The notes beneath the pieces were generated by a model. That model had not been told where the DNA came from. It worked only from the letters and a program-made list of their open reading frames with translations, and searched no databases. Below, one piece after another: positions 26,479 through 35,893 of a DNA stretch of 64,000 nt. The translations under genes and the position numbers were made by a program. Source of the stretch: an uncultured Bacteroides sp. (GTDB lineage: Bacteria; Bacteroidota; Bacteroidia; Bacteroidales; Bacteroidaceae); contig CALADS010000043.1 in assembly GCA_937890825.1 (NCBI GenBank), positions 23,334 through 87,333 of the forward strand, written 5' to 3'. Positions within the stretch are counted from its first letter, which is position 1; every line of letters starts with the position of its first letter.

Positions 26479-27207
26479 ATGATGAACAGATTTGACATTG
26501 TAATAGAGCATCAGTCGCAAGTGGAGGAATTGATCCGATACTGGGGTTTTCTGCCTTTTTTTAAGAATACGATTCCAGGGTTTTCTATCGAAGAGATGAC
26601 CCCGCCCAACTTGCTGTTTGGTGACGAATTTCTTCAGGGCCCCTGGGGATGGAAAGGACCGATTATTGCTAATTGGGAGTCGGCCTACGGTAAATTTTTC
26701 CGAGGGAAAGCCGGCTTCATCAGTTTGCATTGGCTACCTGATTTCATGAATTGGCGGCGTTCTCTCTATCCGCTTCTCAAACAACCTAAAGATGCCAGAT
26801 GCATACTAGACGTGTTGCTGGAAAACGAGTCCATGATTTCCAGAGATCTGAAGAAAGCATCCGGCTTCACCTTGAGCCGTAAACGCAACGCATTCAATCC
26901 TAATGACCCGTCCAAGCCGGTAGTGAACAAGCGGAATAGCATGGCATTCGACTCGCTTATTGCACAGTTGGAAATGGGAACACACGTCTGCATAGCCGAT
27001 TTTGAATATCTGATTTCCAAAAAAGGAGAACCTTATGGCTGGGGACTGGCCCGTTACTGCACGCCTGAAGCCATGTATCCGGATTTATTTCCTCTGAAAG
27101 AGCGGGTGGAGGGACGTACGCCCAGACAGTCACGCCAACGCATAGTGCAACATGTATGTAATCAGCTGCCCGATGTAGATAAGGCTCTTATCGAAAAACT
27201 GATTTAA
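26479..27207 (+). CDS. AlkZ-related protein
   Basis: The 242-residue protein resembles the family annotated as AlkZ-related, named after the DNA glycosylase AlkZ/YcaQ. Segments I recognise are RYWGFLPFFKNTIPGFSIEE, GPWGWKGPIIANWESAYGKFF, GKAGFISLHWLPDFMNWRR and, near the end, KKGEPYGWGLARYCTPEAMY. It is cytosolic and has no signal or membrane segment. Activity on damaged DNA is not established for this family, and I cannot point to catalytic residues. It has its own promoter and terminator. Either of the first two ATG codons may be used. Confidence 0.55.
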   Translation: MMNRFDIVIEHQSQVEELIRYWGFLPFFKNTIPGFSIEEMTPPNLLFGDEFLQGPWGWKGPIIANWESAYGKFFRGKAGFISLHWLPDFMNWRRSLYPLLKQPKDARCILDVLLENESMISRDLKKASGFTLSRKRNAFNPNDPSKPVVNKRNSMAFDSLIAQLEMGTHVCIADFEYLISKKGEPYGWGLARYCTPEAMYPDLFPLKERVEGRTPRQSRQRIVQHVCNQLPDVDKALIEKLI

Positions 27208-27222
27208 GCCAGAGAGGATAAA

Positions 27223-27256
27223 AAATGTGGGTTAGCGTTAACCAACCCACATTTAT
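27223..27256 (+). terminator. Terminator after the AlkZ-related gene
   Basis: AAATGTGGGTT and AACCCACATTT form an eleven-pair stem around a ten-base loop and are followed by ATTTC. It also lies downstream of the convergent alcohol dehydrogenase gene. Between it and that gene the minus strand reads ADEMKKQLQRALDAK and a stop, perhaps the tail of a lost gene. Confidence 0.75.
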
Positions 27257-27334
27257 TTCAACTATTTGGCATCCAAGGCCCTCTGTAACTGTTTCTTCAT
27301 TTCATCCGCTCAGGGTTTTGCAACTTTGCCATTT

Positions 27335-28480
27335 TTACAGCACTCTTTCCAGAATGGCGCGTGCCACGGCACCGGTCACTTCACCGTTTTCGCCGTAATG
27401 GGCTCCGCGTTCATTGAAGCGACGTTCTATTTCTTCGATGGTCTCCATGCCGATATTTTCTTCGTGCAGACGGGTAGAGAGACCTAGCGAACGGAAGAAG
27501 GCTTCGGTCTTCTCAATGGCCTGGTCAATGCGCTCGTTGGCAGTGCCGGTGTGGATGCCCCAGATGCGTTCGCCGTATTGCAGCAGTTTGCTTTCTTTGG
27601 AGCGGCGAAGCCCATGCAAGGTGCCGGGCAGCACGATGGCCAGCGTGTTGCCGTGGGTCAGACCGTGCAGGGCGGTGAGCTCATGCCCTATCATGTGGGT
27701 AGACCAGTCTTGCGATACGCCCATGGCGATAAAGCCGTTCAGCCCCATGGTAGCCGAGAGCATAAAGTCGGCCATCAGCTGGTAGTCTTGTTGATTTTCC
27801 TTGATAAGAGGAGCTATCTCAATCAGCGTCTGCAGAATGCCTTCTGCCCAGCGGTCCATCACCCGGCTCTGTCCGGCCACCGTCATATACTGTTCCATGA
27901 CGTGTACAAAGGTGTCGGCCAAGCCGCAGGCCACCTGATAGGGAGGCAGGGTAAAGGTTACTTGCGGGTCGAGGATGGAGAAGACCGGATAATTAGAGTA
28001 GAAAGCATACTTCTCTTTCGTTTCGTGACGGGAAATCACAGCCCCGTCGTTCATTTCCGAACCGGTGGCAGGCAGGGTAAGTACTGTGGCCAGGGGTACG
28101 GTGTGATGTACAGGCTGTCCGGCTTTCACCAACTCCCAGGCATCGCCCTCGTACAGCAGTCCGGCCGAAATCAGTTTGGTGCCGTCAATCACCGAACCAC
28201 CCCCTACAGCCAGCAGGTAATCCACCTTTTCTTCCTTGCCCAAGGCAATGGCTCGGCGCAATGTTTCGATGGCAGGATTAGGCTCGATGCCCCAGAACTC
28301 TACGGTATAGTGGTGCTTCAGCGCATCTTTCACTTGCTGATACACGCCGTTTCTCTTCACACTTCCGCCGCCAAAGGTAATCATAATGCGCTTGTCGGCA
28401 GGAATCTCTTTCGATAACTGAGCAATCATCCCTTTACCGAGGATGAGCTTCACAGGATTCTGAAATATAAAATTATTCAT
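27335..28480 (-). CDS. Iron-containing alcohol dehydrogenase (BdhA/YqhD type)
   Basis: This cytosolic NAD(P)H-dependent enzyme reduces aldehydes to alcohols. The 381-residue protein starts MNNFIFQNPVKLILGKGM, as relatives do, 54 bases inside the longest open frame. It has the dinucleotide segment GGGSVIDGTKLISAG near residue 95 and the metal ligands of group III dehydrogenases: Asp and His in LADTFVHVMEQYM, and His in GHELTALHGLTHGNTLAIVL. The usual length is 380-390. The exact substrate is not readable; butanol-dehydrogenase and YqhD labels are both common for this type. Confidence 0.92.
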   Translation of the reverse strand: MNNFIFQNPVKLILGKGMIAQLSKEIPADKRIMITFGGGSVKRNGVYQQVKDALKHHYTVEFWGIEPNPAIETLRRAIALGKEEKVDYLLAVGGGSVIDGTKLISAGLLYEGDAWELVKAGQPVHHTVPLATVLTLPATGSEMNDGAVISRHETKEKYAFYSNYPVFSILDPQVTFTLPPYQVACGLADTFVHVMEQYMTVAGQSRVMDRWAEGILQTLIEIAPLIKENQQDYQLMADFMLSATMGLNGFIAMGVSQDWSTHMIGHELTALHGLTHGNTLAIVLPGTLHGLRRSKESKLLQYGERIWGIHTGTANERIDQAIEKTEAFFRSLGLSTRLHEENIGMETIEEIERRFNERGAHYGENGEVTGAVARAILERVL

Positions 28481-28546
28481 CATGGTATACTTTAAATGAT
28501 ACGATATGTCAGGCTCCATTCCTGTTGCCCGCACAAAGTTACAAAT

Positions 28547-31500
28547 CTATTGTGCAGTCCCGCTGCCCTGCCCCATATTTTTTTCACGCCGGTGGCCTGC
28601 CAACAATAAATCGGCTAGAAGCACGGCCGTTTCCCGTTCGCTTTTAGGGGCGTCTTTAGGCTTCCATGCCACGACAAACCGCACCGAAGCCGATTTTACC
28701 CCATATCCCCTTTCTTCCCATTCGGACAAGGTGTTTTGCATTTTCGATGACAACTTTGCCACCGGTTTGCCCGTTGAGCGGCTATATAAAAGAGTTTCAC
28801 CATACACCAACGCGTCGCCCCCTCTCAAAGCCAGCACATCCTTTTTCCGGTCTTTGAAGAAGCCCAGATGGACATCTTTATGAGAGAGTTGAAGCAGAAT
28901 CTCATCGGGCATCTCATATACCTGTCGGTCGGCAGAATAAGCCGCTGCACTTAAATGCTGGAAAACAGCCGTATTCGTATGGATAAACAAGCGACTTTTC
29001 GCGCGGGTAATTCCCACATAATACCGGTGCATCCGGTCATCATCCGTTCCATAATTATCGGATATAAGCATATACACATCATCAAACTCCCTTCCTTTCG
29101 CCTTATGTATCGTAGACACCACCACTTCGGCTTCCGACACATCACAAAAATCTTCCACCGAAGACTCGAACACAAATTCCTTAAAGTCCGTCAAATATTT
29201 AGAAGGGTTGGTCTGCTCAAACTGCTGCACACACCGCTTTAAATACCCCACACTCTGACTCTTGTCATACGCTGTAAAGGTTTCTTGTTTCGCTTTCTCC
29301 CACAGTTCCTCGGATATGTAAGGGGTTGTAACCCGATTACCGATGAACTTCAAGAAATACCTCACCTCCGCCATATTCCAGAAGCGCAAGCCTTCCATAG
29401 ACTGTATCAGTTTGCAGTTTACCCCTTCCTTGCGCAAGAGGGCCATCAAGATAACCGCCTCTTCATTGGTTTGTGTAAGCACACACGCCGTACCCTTTCC
29501 CTTATGCCGAAGCAGGTTGGCTACCAGCGGCCGATACATATATTTCGATGCATGGTGAATCACCTCCACCGTCCCCTCCTCTTTACTCATAGAGATAATC
29601 GGCATACTCTTTATCCGTTTATCCATATTTTTCAGAAATCCGTTTGCAAAATCCACCAGCCTGCGCGCGCTGCGATAGTTCTCTGTCATTTCCACAAAAG
29701 TGCTTCCCGACATTTGGGTCAGGCGGTACATATAGCCGGAATCCGAGCCACGGAATCCATAGATATTCTGGTCATCATCGCCTACGGCTATTACACGCAT
29801 TTCCTCGTTCACATCCATCAGAGCCTTGATCAATGCATATTCTTCGGCATTCATATCCTGCGCCTCGTCAATCACCAGTACCGTTTTCCCCAGTCTGTTC
29901 GGTTCCACCTCTCCCTGGCGTATCAGTTCCGAGGCCCTGGCCACCACATCCTTGGCATCCTCCAGATTTCCCATGCGCCCCAGCAAATCGAAGCAGTAAG
30001 AATGGAAAGTCTTTATTTCCACAAAATGGGCTGCGTTGCCTATCAGCTCCATAAGCCGCTGCTTGAATTCCGTCACCGCCGCCCTAGAAAATGTCAACAT
30101 CAACAGTTGTTCATGCTTCACATCTTCCAGCAGAAGCAGAGAGGCCAGCTTATGCACCAGCACCCGTGTCTTTCCGCTGCCCGGCCCTGCCCCCACCACA
30201 ATACAGCGGGATTCTTTATCCGAAATGATTTCCATCTGACGCTGAGACAACTGCCCGAACAACTGGCGGTATTTCTGTGGAGTCAGGTTGCGTTGTATCT
30301 CGTTGGCTCTGTCTCCCTTAAAATATTTGGCAATGAATTTCCTATAATCCATTTGAAAATAATCCTGCACATACTGCAAGGCAGCCTGATAATCCTTCAC
30401 CATCAGATTGGCATACTCGCCTACAATGTGCACTTGCTGTATCTTCAACTTATAGAATTCATTGAGCATCCGGTAGTCGTCTTTCTTATAACTCAATCTG
30501 TTGTCTTTTATCCGCTGGATATTCATGGCGTTATACAACACCAGGAATCCGCCGTCCAGTTTCAGCGCACCGATTTTCGACAAATACAGCAGGGCTTCTT
30601 CCACGTCTTCCAACTGTGTATCGGCAGCAGTGCCAAACAGAGATTGAGGCCCCGATTGAATACTATTTAAAAGTTCCACTACAGAGAACTGTACAGCCTT
30701 GGCCGATTCGTTTTCTTTCACCGATTCTGCCGCCTGCTTATAGAGCCATTCCACGGCATAGCGGCTGATTTCCACCCGTTTCTCAAAACGTCTGAGAGTA
30801 GATTCCCGGTCTGTCAGGCGGATTATCTCCATCTGATGGGCCGTATTCTCTTTCTTGCGCACATACCCTTTGATGGTAAGGAAATACAACAAGGTTCGAA
30901 TATCTTTCTCTTTCGACGTAGCGATACCATGATTCACTGCATTTTCATTCAACTGCTTACACGATATACGCAACGATTCGTCGGGAATGTCAGCCAGGAT
31001 ATACCGCTCCAGCCTGGCAAATCGCTCCAGAAGCGTCTGCGACCTGCGCTCCGAATCTCCGGCATCCTGCAGATAAGCTGATATATCCTTGCTGTCGGCC
31101 AGTATGCCTTCCTGACGCATACGGTCTACCACAGATACCACTTCTCTTTTGCTCAGCCCCAAAATATCCGCCAGGTAATCAATCCGCGATTCCGCTTCCG
31201 AGTCTTGAGCCTTGGTGATGTATTTCTGGGATATAAGCGACTTGATGATGCGCACGGCATTTTCTATCTCATCCTGGCCAAACAGCAGCGATGCCGATAT
31301 GCGGTCTCTGGCCTCATCCACATTTTTCACCGTAATTCCGGTGGCATACACATGAGGCACATTGTTTCCTCTTATCAAATAGCCGGTTTGTTCCAGGGCG
31401 GCCAAGGCCGTCCGCACACGAGTTTCTATATCAGACACCGAATCATCCCACCCTGCCTGCCTGGCAATCTCCAGTGCCGAGCAACTGACCTTCATGCGAT

Positions 31501-33466
31501 ACTTGGTAAGATACTTTACGGCCTTCCACACCTGCTGTATCTCGCTGATACTAAGTTTGGTCTGATTCAGCAATACAAAATGCTTATCTAAATCATTGTC
31601 GCCATACAGCACAAAGCAGCGCGCATTGAGTCCGGGGTCACGGCCTGCCCTGCCTGCCTCCTGCACGTAGTTCTCCAGCGAATCGGATATATCATAATGC
31701 ACCACAAGCCCCACATCTTTCTTATCCACCCCCATACCAAAAGCCGAGGTAGCCACTATGATACGCACCTGGTCGCTCATAAAAGCATCCTGATTGGCAT
31801 TCTTGTCGTCGGCCTCCATCTTGCCATTGTAGGGCAGAGCCTTATAACCGTCGCGAGTCAGCTTTACCGCCAGTTCCCCGGTGCGTTTGGTGCGCGACAC
31901 ATAAACGATTGTGGGGCAATCAGACTCAGAGACCAGTTCTCTCAGTTTGATGTATTTATCGCTTTCACTCTCTACATGAATCACCGAATAGTGCAGGTTG
32001 GTTCTGGAAGCCGTCGAGGCAAACAGTTCCAGATTCAGATTCAAGGTCTGCTTAAAATAATCACTGATGTCCTGCACCACTTTTTGCTTGGCCGTAGCTG
32101 TGAAACAAGACACCGGTATAGGGTCTTTGCATTTCTTCATCTCCCGGTATCTCCGGATAAATTTCCCTATGTACAGATAATCCACCCTGAAATCTTGCCC
32201 CCATGAGGAGAAACAATGCGCCTCATCTATCACAAATCTGGCTATATGGCGTGCCATCAATATTTTCTCGATGGTTTTAGAGCGAAGCATCTCCGGAGAT
32301 ATATACAGCAGGGATGCTTCGCCCTCTTGCACCCGCTGTATGGCTAGTGCCCTGGAAATGGGGTCCAGCATACCATTGATGGTTACGGCATCGGTAATGC
32401 CTCGGTCGGCCAGGTTGTCCACCTGATCTTTCATCAACGACTGCAAGGGCGAAATGACCACCGTAAGCCCATGAACCACACGTCCGGCCATCAGCGCAGG
32501 CAATTGGAAAGTCAGCGATTTGCCGCCACCGGTGGGAAATATAGCCAAAAGAGACTTGCCATGCACAGCCGCCTGAACCGCCCTTTCCTGCAACGGCTCG
32601 CCCTCGTACGTACGGAAATGGTCGTAGCCGAAAAAGAGTTTAAGATTGTGGTGTATATCCAATTGTGTATCACAGTAATCACAGCCCCCGCTACAGGCAG
32701 TATGCCGCAAGAGCTTTACTATATATTCCACTTTCGGATAATTATACAGCACCCATCCGGGAGTAATGGAACGGGGATCGGCAGTATCTATCAATGCCAG
32801 CGCATAAGCCAACTCACAGGGGGATTCCTTACACAATGCAGGGAGGTCTGCATGGCGGCAGATTTTTCCGGCATAGTGTTCTGCTATCCGTTCTGCCACC
32901 CCATGTTCTGCATACGCTGCGTTGACCAGTCTGAGGAATCCGTCGAATTCTTTCCTGCCCTTCAGCAACGATGCAAACAGCAGGCGTTTTTCTTCCGGCC
33001 ATGCATTCCAACGTGCCATTTCATCCATCAACAAGTCTTTGGCTTTCCGGCAGTCGTTCACAGGATTATTCATCTGTTCGCTTACCAGCTTGTCGTCCTT
33101 CAGCAGGTGGTGATAAGGGTGTTCGGGAAACAGCAGGGGAGAAAGGTAAAGCGTATCTACCAACAACCATTTGCACGGACGGTCTGCAAACAGATATGCC
33201 GCATCGTGATGAACGATGTTATGTCCGCAGATATAGTCTACAGGGGTCAAAAACGCAAACAGTTCTTCTTTCGAGCATTTATGAAACGTGGCATCATCGT
33301 CTCTGAGTGCCCCTATGTCATGAATTTTACGATCGTTCACCCCCACTTCCACATCTACTATGGCAAACCTGGGGGTACTGCCCGGCGAAGCGGCAGCAAC
33401 AGAAGTAACCGCATCTGTTTTATCTACGTTTTTTCTGAATCCTATGAGCTTGCTCCATATTGACAT
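28547..33466 (-). CDS. Exonuclease-RecQ-UvrD three-domain helicase
   Basis: The 1639-residue protein joins three DNA-processing modules. Residues ~30-180 are a DEDDh-like 3'-5' exonuclease (VDVEVG, GHNIVHHDAAYL, and a final NDCRKAKDLL). Residues ~270-640 are a RecQ helicase, with Walker A PTGGGKSLTFQLPALM, DEAHCFSSWGQDFR and QEAGRAGRDPG, followed by linker and winged-helix-like parts. From about 1120 comes a UvrD/Rep-type helicase, with Walker A GAGPGSGKTRVLVHK, DEAQDM and, near the end, VSTIHKAKGREFDDVYML. All motifs look intact. Long RecQ proteins of this kind occur in Bacteroides. The role could be replication-fork repair or defence; its place 3 kb from the CRISPR array is suggestive only. 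Confidence 0.92.
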   Translation of the reverse strand: MSIWSKLIGFRKNVDKTDAVTSVAAASPGSTPRFAIVDVEVGVNDRKIHDIGALRDDDATFHKCSKEELFAFLTPVDYICGHNIVHHDAAYLFADRPCKWLLVDTLYLSPLLFPEHPYHHLLKDDKLVSEQMNNPVNDCRKAKDLLMDEMARWNAWPEEKRLLFASLLKGRKEFDGFLRLVNAAYAEHGVAERIAEHYAGKICRHADLPALCKESPCELAYALALIDTADPRSITPGWVLYNYPKVEYIVKLLRHTACSGGCDYCDTQLDIHHNLKLFFGYDHFRTYEGEPLQERAVQAAVHGKSLLAIFPTGGGKSLTFQLPALMAGRVVHGLTVVISPLQSLMKDQVDNLADRGITDAVTINGMLDPISRALAIQRVQEGEASLLYISPEMLRSKTIEKILMARHIARFVIDEAHCFSSWGQDFRVDYLYIGKFIRRYREMKKCKDPIPVSCFTATAKQKVVQDISDYFKQTLNLNLELFASTASRTNLHYSVIHVESESDKYIKLRELVSESDCPTIVYVSRTKRTGELAVKLTRDGYKALPYNGKMEADDKNANQDAFMSDQVRIIVATSAFGMGVDKKDVGLVVHYDISDSLENYVQEAGRAGRDPGLNARCFVLYGDNDLDKHFVLLNQTKLSISEIQQVWKAVKYLTKYRMKVSCSALEIARQAGWDDSVSDIETRVRTALAALEQTGYLIRGNNVPHVYATGITVKNVDEARDRISASLLFGQDEIENAVRIIKSLISQKYITKAQDSEAESRIDYLADILGLSKREVVSVVDRMRQEGILADSKDISAYLQDAGDSERRSQTLLERFARLERYILADIPDESLRISCKQLNENAVNHGIATSKEKDIRTLLYFLTIKGYVRKKENTAHQMEIIRLTDRESTLRRFEKRVEISRYAVEWLYKQAAESVKENESAKAVQFSVVELLNSIQSGPQSLFGTAADTQLEDVEEALLYLSKIGALKLDGGFLVLYNAMNIQRIKDNRLSYKKDDYRMLNEFYKLKIQQVHIVGEYANLMVKDYQAALQYVQDYFQMDYRKFIAKYFKGDRANEIQRNLTPQKYRQLFGQLSQRQMEIISDKESRCIVVGAGPGSGKTRVLVHKLASLLLLEDVKHEQLLMLTFSRAAVTEFKQRLMELIGNAAHFVEIKTFHSYCFDLLGRMGNLEDAKDVVARASELIRQGEVEPNRLGKTVLVIDEAQDMNAEEYALIKALMDVNEEMRVIAVGDDDQNIYGFRGSDSGYMYRLTQMSGSTFVEMTENYRSARRLVDFANGFLKNMDKRIKSMPIISMSKEEGTVEVIHHASKYMYRPLVANLLRHKGKGTACVLTQTNEEAVILMALLRKEGVNCKLIQSMEGLRFWNMAEVRYFLKFIGNRVTTPYISEELWEKAKQETFTAYDKSQSVGYLKRCVQQFEQTNPSKYLTDFKEFVFESSVEDFCDVSEAEVVVSTIHKAKGREFDDVYMLISDNYGTDDDRMHRYYVGITRAKSRLFIHTNTAVFQHLSAAAYSADRQVYEMPDEILLQLSHKDVHLGFFKDRKKDVLALRGGDALVYGETLLYSRSTGKPVAKLSSKMQNTLSEWEERGYGVKSASVRFVVAWKPKDAPKSERETAVLLADLLLAGHRREKNMGQGSGTAQ

Positions 33467-33826
33467 AGCTTCAATATCTTTTAGCTGAAATTAATTTATG
33501 CAATATTAGCAAAATTTATCATGCAAACCAATTCTTTTTCGGTAATTTACGGAATATATATACATAAAGCCGAACAAGAAGAAGGATTTCCGGCACCCCC
33601 TCTCCGCCTCTCAGCCGCTACAGGCCCGTATCAGCCCCGTAACTTCTCCGTGCAGAGGTGCCTCTGGCTGGGAAAGCTACGGAGCTGTTGCGCTTCTGTT
33701 CGGGCGGGGAGGCAATTCGCAGGGGCATTATTTTTGCAGTCTGAGAAAATCCATTATTTTTGCCTGCAAGAAGAAGCGGGATGCAGACGCCCGCTGCTGA
33801 ATAAACCCTTAAAAACAGCATATACC
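33467..33826. other. Intergenic region with tandem promoters
   Basis: The first ~110 bases are AT-rich; 33590-33720 is strikingly GC-rich. CATTATTTTTGC occurs twice (TAnnTTTG cores at 33729-33736 and 33755-33762). The TTTG of the first core also serves as a -33 element for the second, at 18 bases. An open frame continues upstream of the nitronate monooxygenase to 33521 but matches nothing and would contain both promoters, so I read it as non-coding. Confidence 0.5.
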
Positions 33827-34771
33827 ATGAACAGAATTTGTGAACTATTTGGAATACAGTACCCCATCATCCAAGGGGGTATGGTGTGGTGCAGCGGATG
33901 GAGACTGGCTGCTGCGGTGAGCAATGCGGGCGGATTGGGACTGATAGGTGCAGGCTCTATGCACCCCGACACGCTGCGCGAACATATACGGAAATGCCGG
34001 GCGGCTACCACAAAACCCTTTGGCGTGAATGTACCCTTGATGTATCCGGAGATAGACCGGGTAATGCAGATTTTGGTGGAAGAAGAGGCGAAGATAGTAT
34101 TTACCTCGGCCGGGAACCCAAAGACGTGGACTTCGTATCTGAAAGAGCGGGGCATCACGGTGGCCCACGTGGTAAGCAGTTCCAAATTTGCAGGCAAATG
34201 TCAGGAGGCCGGCGTAGATGCCATTGTGGCCGAAGGATTCGAAGCCGGCGGACATAACGGACGGGAAGAGACCACTACGCTCTGCCTGATACCGTCGGTA
34301 AGGCGGGCCACTACCCTGCCGCTGATAGCCGCGGGCGGTATCGGCACGGGAGAGGGTATACTGGCCGCGTTTGCCCTGGGGGCCGAAGGTGTACAGGTGG
34401 GCACGCGCTTTGCCTTGACACAAGAAAGTTCGGCTCATGAGGCATTCAAGCAATTGTGTCTGGGGCTGAAAGAAGGCGACACCAAACTGCTGCTGAAGAA
34501 ACTCTCTCCCACCCGACTGGTGAACAGCAATTTCAGCAGGGCTGTAGAAGAGGCAGAGGCTCGCGGGGCTTCAGTAGAAGAACTGAAGGAACTGCTGGGT
34601 AAAGGACGTGCCAAGAAGGGAATCTTTGAGGGGAATTTAGAAGAAGGCGAACTGGAGATAGGACAGGTAGCGGCATTGTGTCATGAGATGCAGACAGCCG
34701 AACAGGTGATGCAGGAACTGGTGAAAGGGTACCGGGATGCCCGACTGCAATTACCTCAGAACTGGGAATAA
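33827..34771 (+). CDS. Nitronate monooxygenase / FabK-like flavoenzyme
   Basis: This FMN-dependent TIM-barrel enzyme of the 2-nitropropane dioxygenase family is expected to oxidise nitronates. The closely related FabK group reduces enoyl-ACP, and the sequence does not separate the two fully. From ATG 33827 the 314 residues read MNRICELFGIQYPIIQGGM, then AVSNAGGLGLIGAGSM, then VAEGFEAGGHNG, with the likely catalytic His, and the phosphate-binding PLIAAGGIGTGEGILAAFALG. The start is fixed by homology and by promoters that lie within the longer frame. It ends in a terminator shared with the convergent META gene. Confidence 0.85.
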   Translation: MNRICELFGIQYPIIQGGMVWCSGWRLAAAVSNAGGLGLIGAGSMHPDTLREHIRKCRAATTKPFGVNVPLMYPEIDRVMQILVEEEAKIVFTSAGNPKTWTSYLKERGITVAHVVSSSKFAGKCQEAGVDAIVAEGFEAGGHNGREETTTLCLIPSVRRATTLPLIAAGGIGTGEGILAAFALGAEGVQVGTRFALTQESSAHEAFKQLCLGLKEGDTKLLLKKLSPTRLVNSNFSRAVEEAEARGASVEELKELLGKGRAKKGIFEGNLEEGELEIGQVAALCHEMQTAEQVMQELVKGYRDARLQLPQNWE

Positions 34772-34792
34772 ACGGCTCGCAGGAAAGAAAAA

Positions 34793-34826
34793 AAGAGTGT
34801 GCCGAATACTTCTTCGGCACACTCTT
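34793..34826. terminator. Bidirectional terminator between nitronate monooxygenase and META genes
   Basis: AAGAGTGTGCCGAA and TTCGGCACACTCTT form a perfect fourteen-pair stem. It is preceded by A runs and lies between two converging genes. Confidence 0.9.
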
Positions 34827-34854
34827 ACGTTTAATAAATGACGGTTAAAGCAAT

Positions 34855-35643
34855 TTACTTAGCCAACACCAACACCAGTTCATTGTTGGCATTGTAGAAA
34901 CCGATGTTGCCACCGGCCAATTTGCCAAAGCTCTTCACTTCGTTCAAAGCCTTCAACACACGAGTTTCTACCGATGAATCAGGGCAAGCCATCATCGTAG
35001 AAGCCACCTGCGGGAAAGAGATAGCTGTAGGATTAGCCTCATCGTACTCCACACCTCCGTTAATCAGATTGCAGCCGGCATGACCGTTCATGCGCTTGGC
35101 AGCTGCATCAAACTGCATGAAGGGCTGATTCTCCATGCCCGACGGGATAGCTTCGCCACCAGCCTGCACAATCATCCACTTACCGTTCAGGTCGGCCAAC
35201 TTCACCGAAGCTTCGCGCTTCTGCAGCACCACTACCGGACGTTTTGACGATGCACACAGTGCTATCTGCCCTTTATCAAGCAGTCGGTATTTTTTCACCT
35301 TAGACAATGCTGACAGCACATTTTCTTCCACCGTCATATCCGGACACATCATACGTGTGCTACCCAAAGCGCCCAAGTCGATAGTACCCGGCTTGGCATT
35401 TACATCGAAACTGCCCATAATGCGGTTACAGCCGCTGTTACCATAGATTTTTCCACCTTTCGTATCAAATCCGATAAACGGAAATTCCTGTTCGGAAGCA
35501 GGCACTACGGCCGTACCGTTGATTTCAATAATGTTCCATTCACCGCTGATGTCGGCCAACACGGCAGCTTGCTTCGAAGTGCCACAAGATGACAAGCCTC
35601 CTACCAGGCTGGCCATACACAAAGAAACTAATACTTTTCTCAT
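34855..35643 (-). CDS. Lipoprotein with two META (HslJ-like) domains
   Basis: The 262-residue protein has a lipoprotein signal ending in LSSC and two tandem META domains. Repeat 1 (residues ~33-145) and repeat 2 (~150-262) share the same pattern: GEWNIIEINGTAV / GKWMIVQAGGEAI, then GNSGCNRIMGSF / GHAGCNLINGGV, then TRMMCPD / TMMACPD. The domain is named after a Leishmania protein and occurs in E. coli HslJ, an envelope protein linked to heat and novobiocin tolerance. A structural or stress role at the envelope is likely, but no enzyme activity is known. It has a TATATTTG promoter core 34 bases upstream. Confidence 0.9.
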   Translation of the reverse strand: MRKVLVSLCMASLVGGLSSCGTSKQAAVLADISGEWNIIEINGTAVVPASEQEFPFIGFDTKGGKIYGNSGCNRIMGSFDVNAKPGTIDLGALGSTRMMCPDMTVEENVLSALSKVKKYRLLDKGQIALCASSKRPVVVLQKREASVKLADLNGKWMIVQAGGEAIPSGMENQPFMQFDAAAKRMNGHAGCNLINGGVEYDEANPTAISFPQVASTMMACPDSSVETRVLKALNEVKSFGKLAGGNIGFYNANNELVLVLAK

Positions 35644-35676
35644 CGTTTTTTATTATTTAAGTTAAAAATACGGGGG

Positions 35677-35684
35677 CAAATATA
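35677..35684 (-). promoter_or_regulatory. -7 element of the META lipoprotein gene
   Basis: TATATTTG followed by CC on the minus strand, 34 bases before the ATG. Confidence 0.5.
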
Positions 35685-35781
35685 GAGAAAATATAGTAAT
35701 CGCAAAGCAATCGGTATTTTTTTACCGACAATTTTAATAAGTATTTAACGGGATTATCGCTAAAATGTGGAAATTATACCG

Positions 35782-35789
35782 TATATTTG
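35782..35789 (+). promoter_or_regulatory. -7 element of the carboxynorspermidine synthase gene
   Basis: TATATTTG followed by C. The start codon is 105 bases downstream, leaving a leader of almost 100 bases. No clear TTG lies at the -33 position. Confidence 0.45.
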
Positions 35790-35893
35790 CTTTCGAATAA
35801 ATCTGAAAACGGGCTAATCCTTATAGAAACAGTATTACAGACCGTTTTTCAAGCCATGCATTTATAAACTATAAAACTAAAATAAACAAAGAA

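Noticed and set aside
29285..30670. 461-residue open frame opposite the RecQ-UvrD gene
   Set aside because: It is antisense to conserved helicase motifs; its composition, rich in His and Gln, is typical of a reverse-frame artefact.
33521..33826. N-terminal extension of nitronate monooxygenase
   Set aside because: The family starts at MNRICELFG, and two promoter cores lie within the extension.
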